43,126 nucleotides of DNA from M55B167 sp046482825 (GTDB lineage Bacteria; Verrucomicrobiota; Kiritimatiellia; RFP12; UBA1067): the NCBI GenBank assembly GCA_046482825.1, contig JAWOEI010000066.1, positions 1-43,126 on the forward strand, read 5' to 3'. Of the stretch, positions 7,408-15,270 are shown piece after piece. The position numbers and the translations under genes are program-made. The notes beneath the pieces were generated by a model, which saw only the letters and a program-made list of their open reading frames with translations, made no database searches and had not been told where the DNA came from. Numbering within the stretch: position 1 is the first letter of the stretch; each line of letters begins with the position of its first letter.

Positions 7408-9531
7408 TTAACATGAACCATCCAGTTTGTCTGCCGGTTCAGTCTGCTCAGAACCCGCAGCCGGTTTCAAATCTGCATCCGCTTCCTGTTTATCCGCGGA
7501 TTCCGATATATTTTCTCCAGAGGCAATGCTCTCAGTCTGAGGCGTATTTTCTGGAGTGGAGATCTCATCACTTTTGCGCTTTTTTTCAAGCTCTTCCGCT
7601 TCGCGTTCTTCTGGAGTGCGGATACGCCCGAGTTTCACCAGATCTTCAACATCGCGTCCATCCACAGTTTCACGTTCAAGCAGAATTTCCACCAGCTGAG
7701 AGAGCTTATCGCTGTTTTCATCAATCATTTTCTGTGCTCGTTCATAAGCATCGCTCAGGAGCTTATTAACCTCGGCATCAATTTTACGTGCAGTCTCTTC
7801 ACTGTAGGACTGGTGTTTAGTCAACTCACGTCCCATAAAAAAAGTTTCTTCATTGTCACCGAAAGACCGAAAACCGAAATTTTCGCTCATGCCATACTCA
7901 CAGATCATTTTCCGAGCTGTTTCACTAGCCATTTTTATGTCCATCCTGGCTCCGGTAGAGATATCACCTGTAAATTTCTCTTCCGCTATACGCCCTCCCA
8001 TAAGCACGACAAGATCGTCCAGAAATTCATGTCTGGTGCGATTGGTCACATCGCGGTCAGGCAGACTCATAGTCGCGCCGAGAGCCTGCCCGCGCGGAAT
8101 GATAGTGACTTTATGCAGGGGATAAGAGTGTTCACACAGAGCCTGCAGCAAAGCATGTCCGGATTCATGCCATGCAGTGCCTTGAAGCTCTTTCTCATCC
8201 ATAGTTCTGCTACGTCGTTCGCGCCCCCACAGCACCTTGTCACGGGCCTCTTCCAGATCGCTGTGCTCCACAGCCTCCTTGCCTGCATGCGCCGCTACCA
8301 GAGCCGCCTCGTTGAGGAGGTTTGCGAGATCGGCCCCGGAAAAACCCGTAGTCCCACGAGCTATGCGTGCCAGATCAGCATTTTCCGCCAGAGAAATTTT
8401 GTCAGCATGCATCCGCAGAATTTCTTCGCGTCCATCAAGAGTGGGAAGATCAATAACAATCTGCCTGTCAAAACGTCCGGGCCGCAGAAGAGCAGGGTCA
8501 AGCACATCAGGACGGTTGGTTGCGGCTATTATGATCACACCCTCATTGGTTTCAAAACCGTCCATTTCAACAAGCATGGCATTTAAGGTCTGTTCCCGTT
8601 CATCATGGCCACCGCCCATACCTGAAAAACGACTGCGTCCGACCGCATCAATTTCATCGATGAAAATCAGACAGGGCGCATGTTTTTTGCCCTGTTCGAA
8701 CATATCACGCACACGCGAAGCCCCCACACCTACGAACATTTCAATAAAATCAGAACCGCTGATTGAAAAAAACGGCACACCTGCCTCTCCGGCAATGGAT
8801 TTGGCTAGCAGCGTTTTTCCTGTACCCGGAGGTCCCATAAGAAGAACGCCTTTCGGAATACGTCCTCCGAGTTTCTGAAACCTTTTCGGGTCTTTGAGAA
8901 ATTCAACAATCTCCTGTACTTCCTCTTTCGCCTCCTTTATGCCGGCCACATCCTTGAAAGTGAGTTTTTTCTTATCCTTGTTCATCATCTTTGCGCGGCT
9001 TTTACCGAAGTTCATGGCCCCCATGCTGGAAGATTTGACCTGGCGCATGATAAAGAAGTAGAGGATTCCCAGAACAAGAACAACGGGCAGTATTTCTATC
9101 ATAATACGGCCCAATACATTGTTCTTATTTTTTATCGGACATTTAATCTGATGTTGCAGCAGAAAATTCTGTAAATCGGAAGGATCTACAGTGTTAACCT
9201 TGTAGAGCTCATCTTCAGCGCCTTTGAGTTTTCCGCTGAAATACATCACACCGGATCCCTCACGCACCAGTTCAGCGCTTTCGACCTCGCCAGACTTGAT
9301 CTTCTGTCTGAAAGACAGCTCATCAAGCTCTTTCAGCTTCCCGGCCGGTTCATAGAAAAAGAGACCGACCATCAGCATCAGCAGGGTGAGTATGAACAGC
9401 CATGCCCCCATCACCTTTTTCGGCGGCATTGAACCGGTGGCGGTTTCATCCGATTTACTGTCTTTCAAATCAGTAGGCAGAGCCGGCGGTTCTTCCGGCA
9501 GTTGATCTTTTCTTTTCAAATCTTCATCCAT
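7408..9531 (-). CDS. ftsH: ATP-dependent zinc metalloprotease FtsH
   Basis: 707 residues. Membrane AAA+ protease that degrades misassembled membrane proteins and unstable regulators. Helices at about 42-60 and 145-162 flank the small periplasmic domain. The AAA module has Walker A GPPGTGKT (233-240), Walker B CLIFIDEID (287-293), the pore FVG loop and the SRH with RPGRFDRQ. The zinc site is HESGH (455-459). The C-terminal tail after residue about 630 is a long acidic Glu/Ser/Thr-rich extension, making the protein somewhat longer than the usual 610-650. It is 75 bases downstream of ppaC. GGAG lies 12 bases before the ATG. Confidence 0.97.
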   Translation of the reverse strand: MDEDLKRKDQLPEEPPALPTDLKDSKSDETATGSMPPKKVMGAWLFILTLLMLMVGLFFYEPAGKLKELDELSFRQKIKSGEVESAELVREGSGVMYFSGKLKGAEDELYKVNTVDPSDLQNFLLQHQIKCPIKNKNNVLGRIMIEILPVVLVLGILYFFIMRQVKSSSMGAMNFGKSRAKMMNKDKKKLTFKDVAGIKEAKEEVQEIVEFLKDPKRFQKLGGRIPKGVLLMGPPGTGKTLLAKSIAGEAGVPFFSISGSDFIEMFVGVGASRVRDMFEQGKKHAPCLIFIDEIDAVGRSRFSGMGGGHDEREQTLNAMLVEMDGFETNEGVIIIAATNRPDVLDPALLRPGRFDRQIVIDLPTLDGREEILRMHADKISLAENADLARIARGTTGFSGADLANLLNEAALVAAHAGKEAVEHSDLEEARDKVLWGRERRSRTMDEKELQGTAWHESGHALLQALCEHSYPLHKVTIIPRGQALGATMSLPDRDVTNRTRHEFLDDLVVLMGGRIAEEKFTGDISTGARMDIKMASETARKMICEYGMSENFGFRSFGDNEETFFMGRELTKHQSYSEETARKIDAEVNKLLSDAYERAQKMIDENSDKLSQLVEILLERETVDGRDVEDLVKLGRIRTPEEREAEELEKKRKSDEISTPENTPQTESIASGENISESADKQEADADLKPAAGSEQTEPADKLDGSC

Positions 9532-9606
9532 TATGTATTTCTCTCCAAATTGACAGCAGTATACAGCTTCACTTCAACAATGAAAGGATATATATGAATC
9601 CTGCTT

Positions 9607-11277
9607 CTATGCTCTTACGTCCCTCACTCCCAGAACCTTTTCCATCTGTTCGACAAGAAGCGGAACCAGCTGTTTCTTCCGTGAAAGAATGTCCCGACAG
9701 AAATAAACATTAGGCTCGCGACGGGGGAATGCGATCTTCTTTAAAAACTCATCTTCTCCGTAAATAAGGAGCTGGGAATTAAGCGCAACGATATCCGTCA
9801 CCATCAAAGCGGCAAAATAAAGCCCTTCGCTTTCACATCGACCACGCAATTCAGCAAGCAGCTCATCTTTCCGTTCCATGCTCTCCTCAGCTGACCCGAC
9901 CTCAACCTGGCTTACGTTGAAACTACGGCCGCAGGCCTTATAATTCTTGGAATCCATGCTGAGAATATCATCTACAGAAAGATTCTTCAGACGGCTGGCT
10001 TTTTCAAAAATCTCCCTGCCGAAATCATCCACATCCATATCCACCAGGCCCGCCAGGTATTCAGCCATCTCACGATCGGTATCGGTTGTAGTGGCGGAAC
10101 GGAGAACCACGGTATCTGTGAGAATTCCTGCCAGCAGAATGCCGGCTATCTCCGGTTTAAGCACCGCTCGCTTTTCAGCATACATGCTCGCTACAATGGT
10201 TGATGTGGCACCTACCACACGATTGATGAAAGTGATGGGATAGCGGGTGGAAAAGTTTCCCAGCCTGTGATGATCGAGAATCTCCAGAATCCGATAGTTC
10301 TCCATGCCTTCAAGAGCCTGACCGAGCTCATTGTGATCAACCATTATGATGTCTATATTCGGCTCACGAATCAAATCGCTTTCAGAAAAAATACCTGTAA
10401 CAACGCCGCTGTCATCGACGACGGGCAGCGAACGTGAGGGGGATTCATTGAGCTGTTCCCGGATACTTCTCACATACCTGTTCTCCCCGACCGCCTGCGT
10501 CTGTGAATCCGCCATTGTCGCGACCGGAGTGGAGTACAAAATAAGAAAGGCAGACGATGAGGTGTCATAAGGTGAGATCATAACTGTGACACCGTGTTTC
10601 TCGGCAAGCTCACGCACACCTCGTGACGGAGCTGTCGCATTGGTGATTATCACAGCCCTGGCACCCTTTTCTATACTGAACCGCTGGATTTCCTCGCGGT
10701 CACCGGTTAAAACCAGTGCGTTGGCAGGAATTTCGGCTTCGAGATGCTCTTTAAATGAATTATAGGATGAACCTGCCACCAGAATGCGCGACTTGACCAC
10801 CTCATCGCCTCCGCAAGTAACCACAGGTTGCGCATTGAGAGTTTCAATCAGCAGAGGAATACTGGTCGGAATAATCGCCTTGCGATGCGGGTTGATCTTA
10901 CGGGTAAGATTACTCGCAAAGGCATTGTAATTTAAAACCGATTTATAACACCCATTTTCATCCACAACAGGCAGAATTTTCAAATTATCCCTGTCCATGA
11001 TTTCCAGTGCTTTCCACAGGGAGCTCGTTTCCTTGGCAGTTATCGGTTCATTTCCCAGATAATAACCGACTTTGGGTACAAGGTCGGGGATATACTCGGG
11101 AGGATGCACCCCGAATCGTTCCAGAACATACTCCGTCTGCGGCGTCAGCTTTCCGGCTCGCGCGGGAAAACAGCGTCTGAGCCCCAGCTGCCGCTTTAAT
11201 TCTGCATACGCCACCGCAGATACTATTGAATCCGTATCCGGGTTGCGATGTCCTATCACGAATGTCTTCCTTTTCAT
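9607..11277 (-). CDS. ppaC: Manganese-dependent inorganic pyrophosphatase with CBS and DRTGG domains (family II)
   Basis: 556 residues. Hydrolyses pyrophosphate to phosphate in the cytoplasm. The DHH domain begins GHRNPDTDS (His10, Asp14, Asp16 ligate metal). It is split by an insert containing a CBS motif (residues about 70-130), a DRTGG domain (about 135-245) and a second CBS motif (about 250-310). The core resumes with IIMVDHNELGQ and EILDHHRLGNF, followed by a DHHA2 substrate-binding domain. In studied CBS-PPases the insert binds adenine nucleotides (inhibition by AMP/ADP, activation by ATP or ApnA). AGGAAAAGG precedes the ATG. It is first in the minus-strand run that includes cdaA. Confidence 0.96.
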   Translation of the reverse strand: MKRKTFVIGHRNPDTDSIVSAVAYAELKRQLGLRRCFPARAGKLTPQTEYVLERFGVHPPEYIPDLVPKVGYYLGNEPITAKETSSLWKALEIMDRDNLKILPVVDENGCYKSVLNYNAFASNLTRKINPHRKAIIPTSIPLLIETLNAQPVVTCGGDEVVKSRILVAGSSYNSFKEHLEAEIPANALVLTGDREEIQRFSIEKGARAVIITNATAPSRGVRELAEKHGVTVMISPYDTSSSAFLILYSTPVATMADSQTQAVGENRYVRSIREQLNESPSRSLPVVDDSGVVTGIFSESDLIREPNIDIIMVDHNELGQALEGMENYRILEILDHHRLGNFSTRYPITFINRVVGATSTIVASMYAEKRAVLKPEIAGILLAGILTDTVVLRSATTTDTDREMAEYLAGLVDMDVDDFGREIFEKASRLKNLSVDDILSMDSKNYKACGRSFNVSQVEVGSAEESMERKDELLAELRGRCESEGLYFAALMVTDIVALNSQLLIYGEDEFLKKIAFPRREPNVYFCRDILSRKKQLVPLLVEQMEKVLGVRDVRA

Positions 11278-11294
11278 AAAACCTTTTCCTGTGT

Positions 11295-11332
11295 ATAATA
11301 GACAATATCGGCATGAAAAACCAGCATATACT
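11295..11332. promoter_or_regulatory. Possible divergent promoter elements between ppaC and the orphan membrane gene
   Basis: On the minus strand TATTAT (11295-11300) lies 17 bases upstream of the ppaC ATG and could be a -10 element, but the matching -35 (TGGTTT) is poor. On the plus strand TATACT (11327-11332) could serve the 11401 gene, again without a good -35. The assignment rests only on -10 likeness. Confidence 0.3.
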
Positions 11333-11400
11333 AACTTTTACGACGGGATTATTGAATTATTATCAGCAAAATCAGAAATATCACCGTTTTAACGGCATCC

Positions 11401-11967
11401 ATGATTACAGCGCTACTGATCTGCGGTTTTTCCGCACATAATCTTCTCTGCGTCTCAGCCGCACTGATCACTGTGTCCTGGATTGAAATATTTCTTAATC
11501 TGCCGGTTAAAACCGGAATCGCTGTTAACCATCCGCGACATCACAGCCCTGAAATTACCGCAAAAGCCATTGGTCACGCAATGAAAACCGCGCATAATGA
11601 TAAAATAGATTTCCGCCTGCTTATTTCAAATCCGGGGATCAATACAGTTCACATCACTTCAGACAGAAAAGGGCAGGTTATAATCGGTGATACTCACCGG
11701 CATATCGCGCTGGAAAGAAGTGATTTATGGATTCCCGACTACCCTGTACCGCTTGACATCAAATCCTCTGCGAACCAGCTGCTCTGTTTCCGGCCCGCTG
11801 AAAACGGAAGAATTCATGTTTCAACCGGAAAGCATCATCAGACCGGCAGGTTTTTAATGATTCCGGCAGCTCTGGCAGCTGCCGCTATCTATATCGACTT
11901 GAAGGGTATCGCCGCCGCTCTGACTGCGTCGGTTATCTACAATCTGCTGAACCGACGTTTTCCCTGA
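11401..11967 (+). CDS. Orphan membrane protein of unknown function
   Basis: 188 residues, no family recognised. A hydrophobic N-terminus (about 2-32, TALLICGFSAHNLLCVSAAL) is followed by a soluble, histidine-rich middle (NHPRHHSPE, HRHIALERSDLWIPDYPVPLD). A hydrophobic C-terminal hairpin follows (about 148-182, FLMIPAALAAAAIYIDLKGIAAALTASVIYNLL). Codon choice resembles neighbouring genes and no other frame is open here, which supports real coding. There is no clear Shine-Dalgarno site at ATG 11401. The frame stays open back to a TGA at 11353, so a non-ATG start upstream is possible. Its last 114 bases overlap the convergent sugar-transferase gene antisense. A role in glycan export or synthesis is only a guess from its neighbours. 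Confidence 0.5.
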   Translation: MITALLICGFSAHNLLCVSAALITVSWIEIFLNLPVKTGIAVNHPRHHSPEITAKAIGHAMKTAHNDKIDFRLLISNPGINTVHITSDRKGQVIIGDTHRHIALERSDLWIPDYPVPLDIKSSANQLLCFRPAENGRIHVSTGKHHQTGRFLMIPAALAAAAIYIDLKGIAAALTASVIYNLLNRRFP

Positions 11968-12855
11968 AAAACTGAACAGCAGTTTTAAAGTACTCATCAG
12001 GATTTTAAGATCCATACGCAGGGAACTCCTGCCGAGATAAAATATATCCAGCAGGCACATGTCATCAAAGGAAATATTATTGCGCTTTTCCACCTGCCAC
12101 AGACCGGTGATACCCGGCATTCCCCTGAGACGAAGGTAATGATGTTTCTCGGTATAATGGCAGTTATCAGTGGCTGGCAGAGGACGCGGACCACAGAATC
12201 TCATATCGCCTTTGATAACGTTGTACAACTGTGGAAGTTCATCAATAAACCATGCCCGGAGAAAAGCCCCGATACGGGTTACACGCGGATCATGATCCAA
12301 CTTGAAAAGCTGTCCTTTATGTCCCCACTGACGCTGCATTTCGGGATGAAGTCTCTCCCCGTTCTGAACCATGGTGCGGATTTTATAAATGCAGAATTCA
12401 CACTTGTCACGTCCGTAACGGATCTGCCTGAAAATCATCGGTTTTCCCTGAATCAGCATCACCGCAATAAAGATGAAAACAAAAACAGGCAGAAGTGACA
12501 ACATAATCACAGAAGCCACCAGTCTCTCCCACACAGAACAGCTGCAGCAGCGTTCGGATACATTTCTGAAAATGCAGTACATCCCGCCATCACTGTGAAG
12601 CTCTGCGGCACAGACAGCACTATCACGCAAAAAAGGAAGATAAGATTCCGCAATAGCGGCATCTTCGCCTTTTTCAAACGTGTCATAGATAAACCTCAGC
12701 ATGTCCGCTGAGGATACATCACCGTTATCTGTAAAAAATCTTATTCCCATGCCTCTTTCGTCAACTGACAGAATTACCTGACAGTTCCATACACCACGTA
12801 GATAAATATCAGTATCTCTCCGAAAACGCCTCTTCTCACTTTTGATATGGCACAA
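11854..12855 (-). CDS. Polyprenyl-phosphate sugar-1-phosphate transferase (bacterial sugar transferase family)
   Basis: 333 residues from a TTG at 12855. The C-terminal two thirds is the WbaP/PglC-type sugar transferase: a membrane helix (about 112-135), KIRTM, LFKLDHDPRVTRIGAFLRAWFIDELPQLYNVIKGDM, then GPRPL and PGITGLWQV. These enzymes transfer a sugar phosphate from a nucleotide sugar to undecaprenyl phosphate, the first step of exopolysaccharide or O-glycan assembly. The N-terminal ~105 residues are an unrecognised soluble domain. No good ribosome site is seen; the first ATG (12750) would cut into that domain. The last ~32 residues (SQSGGDTLQVDIDSG...) extend past the normal family end and lie antisense to the 11401 gene. 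Confidence 0.85.
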   Translation of the reverse strand: MCHIKSEKRRFRRDTDIYLRGVWNCQVILSVDERGMGIRFFTDNGDVSSADMLRFIYDTFEKGEDAAIAESYLPFLRDSAVCAAELHSDGGMYCIFRNVSERCCSCSVWERLVASVIMLSLLPVFVFIFIAVMLIQGKPMIFRQIRYGRDKCEFCIYKIRTMVQNGERLHPEMQRQWGHKGQLFKLDHDPRVTRIGAFLRAWFIDELPQLYNVIKGDMRFCGPRPLPATDNCHYTEKHHYLRLRGMPGITGLWQVEKRNNISFDDMCLLDIFYLGRSSLRMDLKILMSTLKLLFSFSGKTSVQQIVDNRRSQSGGDTLQVDIDSGSCQSCRNH

Positions 12856-12874
12856 CTGTTGCTATACTGTCTGT
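12842..12874 (+). promoter_or_regulatory. Extended -10 promoter of the GH-A glycosidase, placing +1 at the ATG (leaderless)
   Basis: TTGATA (12842-12847), 15-base spacer, then TATACT (12863-12868) preceded by TGC, i.e. an extended -10 (TGnTATACT). Six bases (GTCTGT) separate the hexamer from the ATG at 12875, so transcription would start at or next to the start codon. No Shine-Dalgarno sequence is present. The same segment is the upstream region of the divergent sugar transferase. Confidence 0.55.
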
Positions 12875-15196
12875 ATGCTCAATTATAAAAACCACACGGT
12901 CAGATATCTGTTTTTATCCGCGATCTTCACGTTTATGAATATAAAAGCAGATATTATACCTTTATCCGTTTCAAAAGATCTAAAAGGGGAAAACCTGGTT
13001 CTTCCTGTACAGCAGAAACTGGAATTCCCGGGAGATAACAGTTTTTTTTTCAACATCTCCGCACCGTCAGTCTGGACTGAGGCCCTGAAAATATCGCTGA
13101 CACTTGTACTGCCGGATAACGCCCCTTCCGATATCAGTTCTCTCAGCTGGCTGAAAGACAGAGATCACTATTGGCATCAGTACGTTACCCCCCGCCACTT
13201 ACAACCCGGATGCACCAACACCGTTGATATACCTCTTCATGCCGAAGCGACAGGATGGAACGTTCCCGGACACTCACTCGCGTGGCATCACCGCGTCCTG
13301 CTTAATCCGCAATCGGCAGGCTTCCGTGTTTTCTGTGACGCAGCCTACACAGGAAAGTGCGTTCTCGTGTCGGCAACCCTGACCACGGAGGAAAATAAAG
13401 ACCCGCCGGAAATCAGCAATCTCCGTTTACTGACAAAGAAAGCGAAAATGCTGTCTTTATGTGAGTTGCGTTACGATCTTCCCGATCGCTACGGGAATCC
13501 TTTTGACCCGGAAGAAATAGATGTACATGCGCAGGTTGTATCGCCCTCCGGCACAACCAACCTGGTTCACGGATTTTACTATCACTCCCATTACAGGCTG
13601 GAGGACGAACTGGGCAGACCGGTTGAACCGGACGGCCGTCCCGAGTGGCGTCTGCGCTTCTGTCCCCGGACAACAGGTCTTCACAGAATCACAATAACAG
13701 CGCAAGATGAGAACGGTGTATGCAGAAAACCCGCATCGATTGAAATCAATGTATCACTGGCGGATAAGAACGCAGCGCAATTTATACGGGTTTCATCAGA
13801 AGACCCCCGCTACTATGAATTCAGCGACGGATCACTCTACTACCCCATAGGGCATAATGTCCGTTCCGCCACAGATGCCCGGATGGATGATAAATTCCCC
13901 TGGAGATTCCGCAGAGAAGAAGGAACCACCGCCTACCGTCGTTACTTCAGACGCATGCGTGAAAACGGGGAAAACTGGGCTGAAGTATGGATGAGTGCCT
14001 GGTCGCTGGGGCTTGAATGGACTGAAGGCACAGGCGGTTATCACGGTGCCGGCGATTACCATATGGGCAATGCCTGGGAACTGGACCGCGTTATTGATCT
14101 AGCAGAGAAAAACGGCATTTATATAAATCTGGTATTCAATTACCACGGACGCATCAGTTCCTGGTGTGATCCTGAGTGGCACCTGCATCCCTACAACAAA
14201 AAGACCCCCGGAGGCTGGCTCAAAATGCCGCTGGAATTCTTCAGCGACCCTAAAGCCGTCAGAATGCAGAAACGTTTTATCCGCTATACGCAGGCACGCT
14301 GGGGATGGTCGCCATCTGTTTTCGCCTATGAACTTTGCAGTGAACTGAATTTAACCGGTCATGAAACACACCACAAGACAAACTTTGAACCCTGTGTGGT
14401 TGAATGGTGCCGCACTCTGGGAAAATATATCAAAGAGATAGACCCCTACCGTCACCTTGTTTCCGTTCACGTATCAAACGACTACAAATTCCTAAATCCT
14501 GAAATTTCCGGCATGAAGGAAATGGATTTCAACACCCTTGATGCTTATCACAACACCCGGCCCGAAGCAATTATTCCGCTTGTATCCAAAACCGCCGCCG
14601 CCAACACCTACAATAAACCCATACTGATCACTGAATTCGGCGGCTCCCCCATGGCTGCCGGTCTGGAACATCTGATTACTGAACAGCATGCCGCCCTCTG
14701 GGCGGGGATATGCACCCCTCTGTCGGGCACACCGATGTTCTGGTGGTGGCAGATAATTGACGAAAACGATCTGTACTCACGTTATAAGGCTGTGGCTGAA
14801 TTCATGAAAGGCATTGACCCGCGTGATTCCGCAGCAAAGCAGGTGAACACAAAACTGGAACTATCGGATGAGGAAAGCGGTGACAAAAAGCTGCTGAAGC
14901 AGTACCGGGCCATCTGCACCGCATCGCGCACAGCAGGCAGAGGTTACATCTATCCCCGCACGTTTCCCCGCAGGAAAGCAGAAAAAACCCGGATTCAGGG
15001 CTTGAAAATATTCATTGATGGCGTTCAGAGCGGTATTTTCCGGATAGCCTTTCACGACACCGAAACCGGCAGGGAAACACGTAGGTTTGACATACGCTCC
15101 GAAGAAGGTTACATAGGAATACCCGTACCGGTGTTTACGAATGACTGCGCATTCAAAATGGAACTCATAACTGCAATCGCAACTGAATCAAAATAA
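12875..15196 (+). CDS. Secreted clan GH-A glycoside hydrolase with DUF5060-like N-terminal domain
   Basis: 773 residues. An N-terminal signal-like segment (MLNYKNHTVRYLFLSAIFTFMNIKA) is followed by two beta-rich domains (about 30-190 and 195-310; the second resembles DUF5060). A TIM barrel of the GH5/DUF4038 kind follows (from PRYYEFSDGSLYYPIGHNVR on). The clan GH-A pair is visible: acid/base Glu490 in ELCSELN and nucleophile Glu587 in LITEFGG. Many Trp residues (e.g. FWWWQIIDEND) would line a sugar cleft. A short beta-domain ends the protein. It probably cleaves an external or cell-surface polysaccharide; the substrate is unknown. ATG 12875 is chosen over an upstream TTG (12842) because it starts the signal sequence and sits 6 bases after a good -10. 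Confidence 0.85.
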   Translation: MLNYKNHTVRYLFLSAIFTFMNIKADIIPLSVSKDLKGENLVLPVQQKLEFPGDNSFFFNISAPSVWTEALKISLTLVLPDNAPSDISSLSWLKDRDHYWHQYVTPRHLQPGCTNTVDIPLHAEATGWNVPGHSLAWHHRVLLNPQSAGFRVFCDAAYTGKCVLVSATLTTEENKDPPEISNLRLLTKKAKMLSLCELRYDLPDRYGNPFDPEEIDVHAQVVSPSGTTNLVHGFYYHSHYRLEDELGRPVEPDGRPEWRLRFCPRTTGLHRITITAQDENGVCRKPASIEINVSLADKNAAQFIRVSSEDPRYYEFSDGSLYYPIGHNVRSATDARMDDKFPWRFRREEGTTAYRRYFRRMRENGENWAEVWMSAWSLGLEWTEGTGGYHGAGDYHMGNAWELDRVIDLAEKNGIYINLVFNYHGRISSWCDPEWHLHPYNKKTPGGWLKMPLEFFSDPKAVRMQKRFIRYTQARWGWSPSVFAYELCSELNLTGHETHHKTNFEPCVVEWCRTLGKYIKEIDPYRHLVSVHVSNDYKFLNPEISGMKEMDFNTLDAYHNTRPEAIIPLVSKTAAANTYNKPILITEFGGSPMAAGLEHLITEQHAALWAGICTPLSGTPMFWWWQIIDENDLYSRYKAVAEFMKGIDPRDSAAKQVNTKLELSDEESGDKKLLKQYRAICTASRTAGRGYIYPRTFPRRKAEKTRIQGLKIFIDGVQSGIFRIAFHDTETGRETRRFDIRSEEGYIGIPVPVFTNDCAFKMELITAIATESK

Positions 15197-15270
15197 CAGC
15201 ATCAGAAACAGACTGTCCGAGGCCGGGCATGGCGAAGTTTTTTTAATTTCAAGTGAAGCCATCTTATGTG

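Noticed and set aside
7813..8586. Plus-strand open frame of 257 codons opposite ftsH
   Set aside because: Lies fully antisense to the AAA and protease domains of ftsH; composition is typical of a shadow frame.
13031..13040. T-tract in the GH-A gene as a phase-variation site
   Set aside because: It encodes conserved-looking Phe residues; similar A/T runs occur in several genes here, so it is not distinctive.
15197..15270. Possible bidirectional terminator between two convergent genes
   Set aside because: A T-run (GTTTTTTTAATTTC) is present but the preceding GC-rich bases form only a 3-pair stem.
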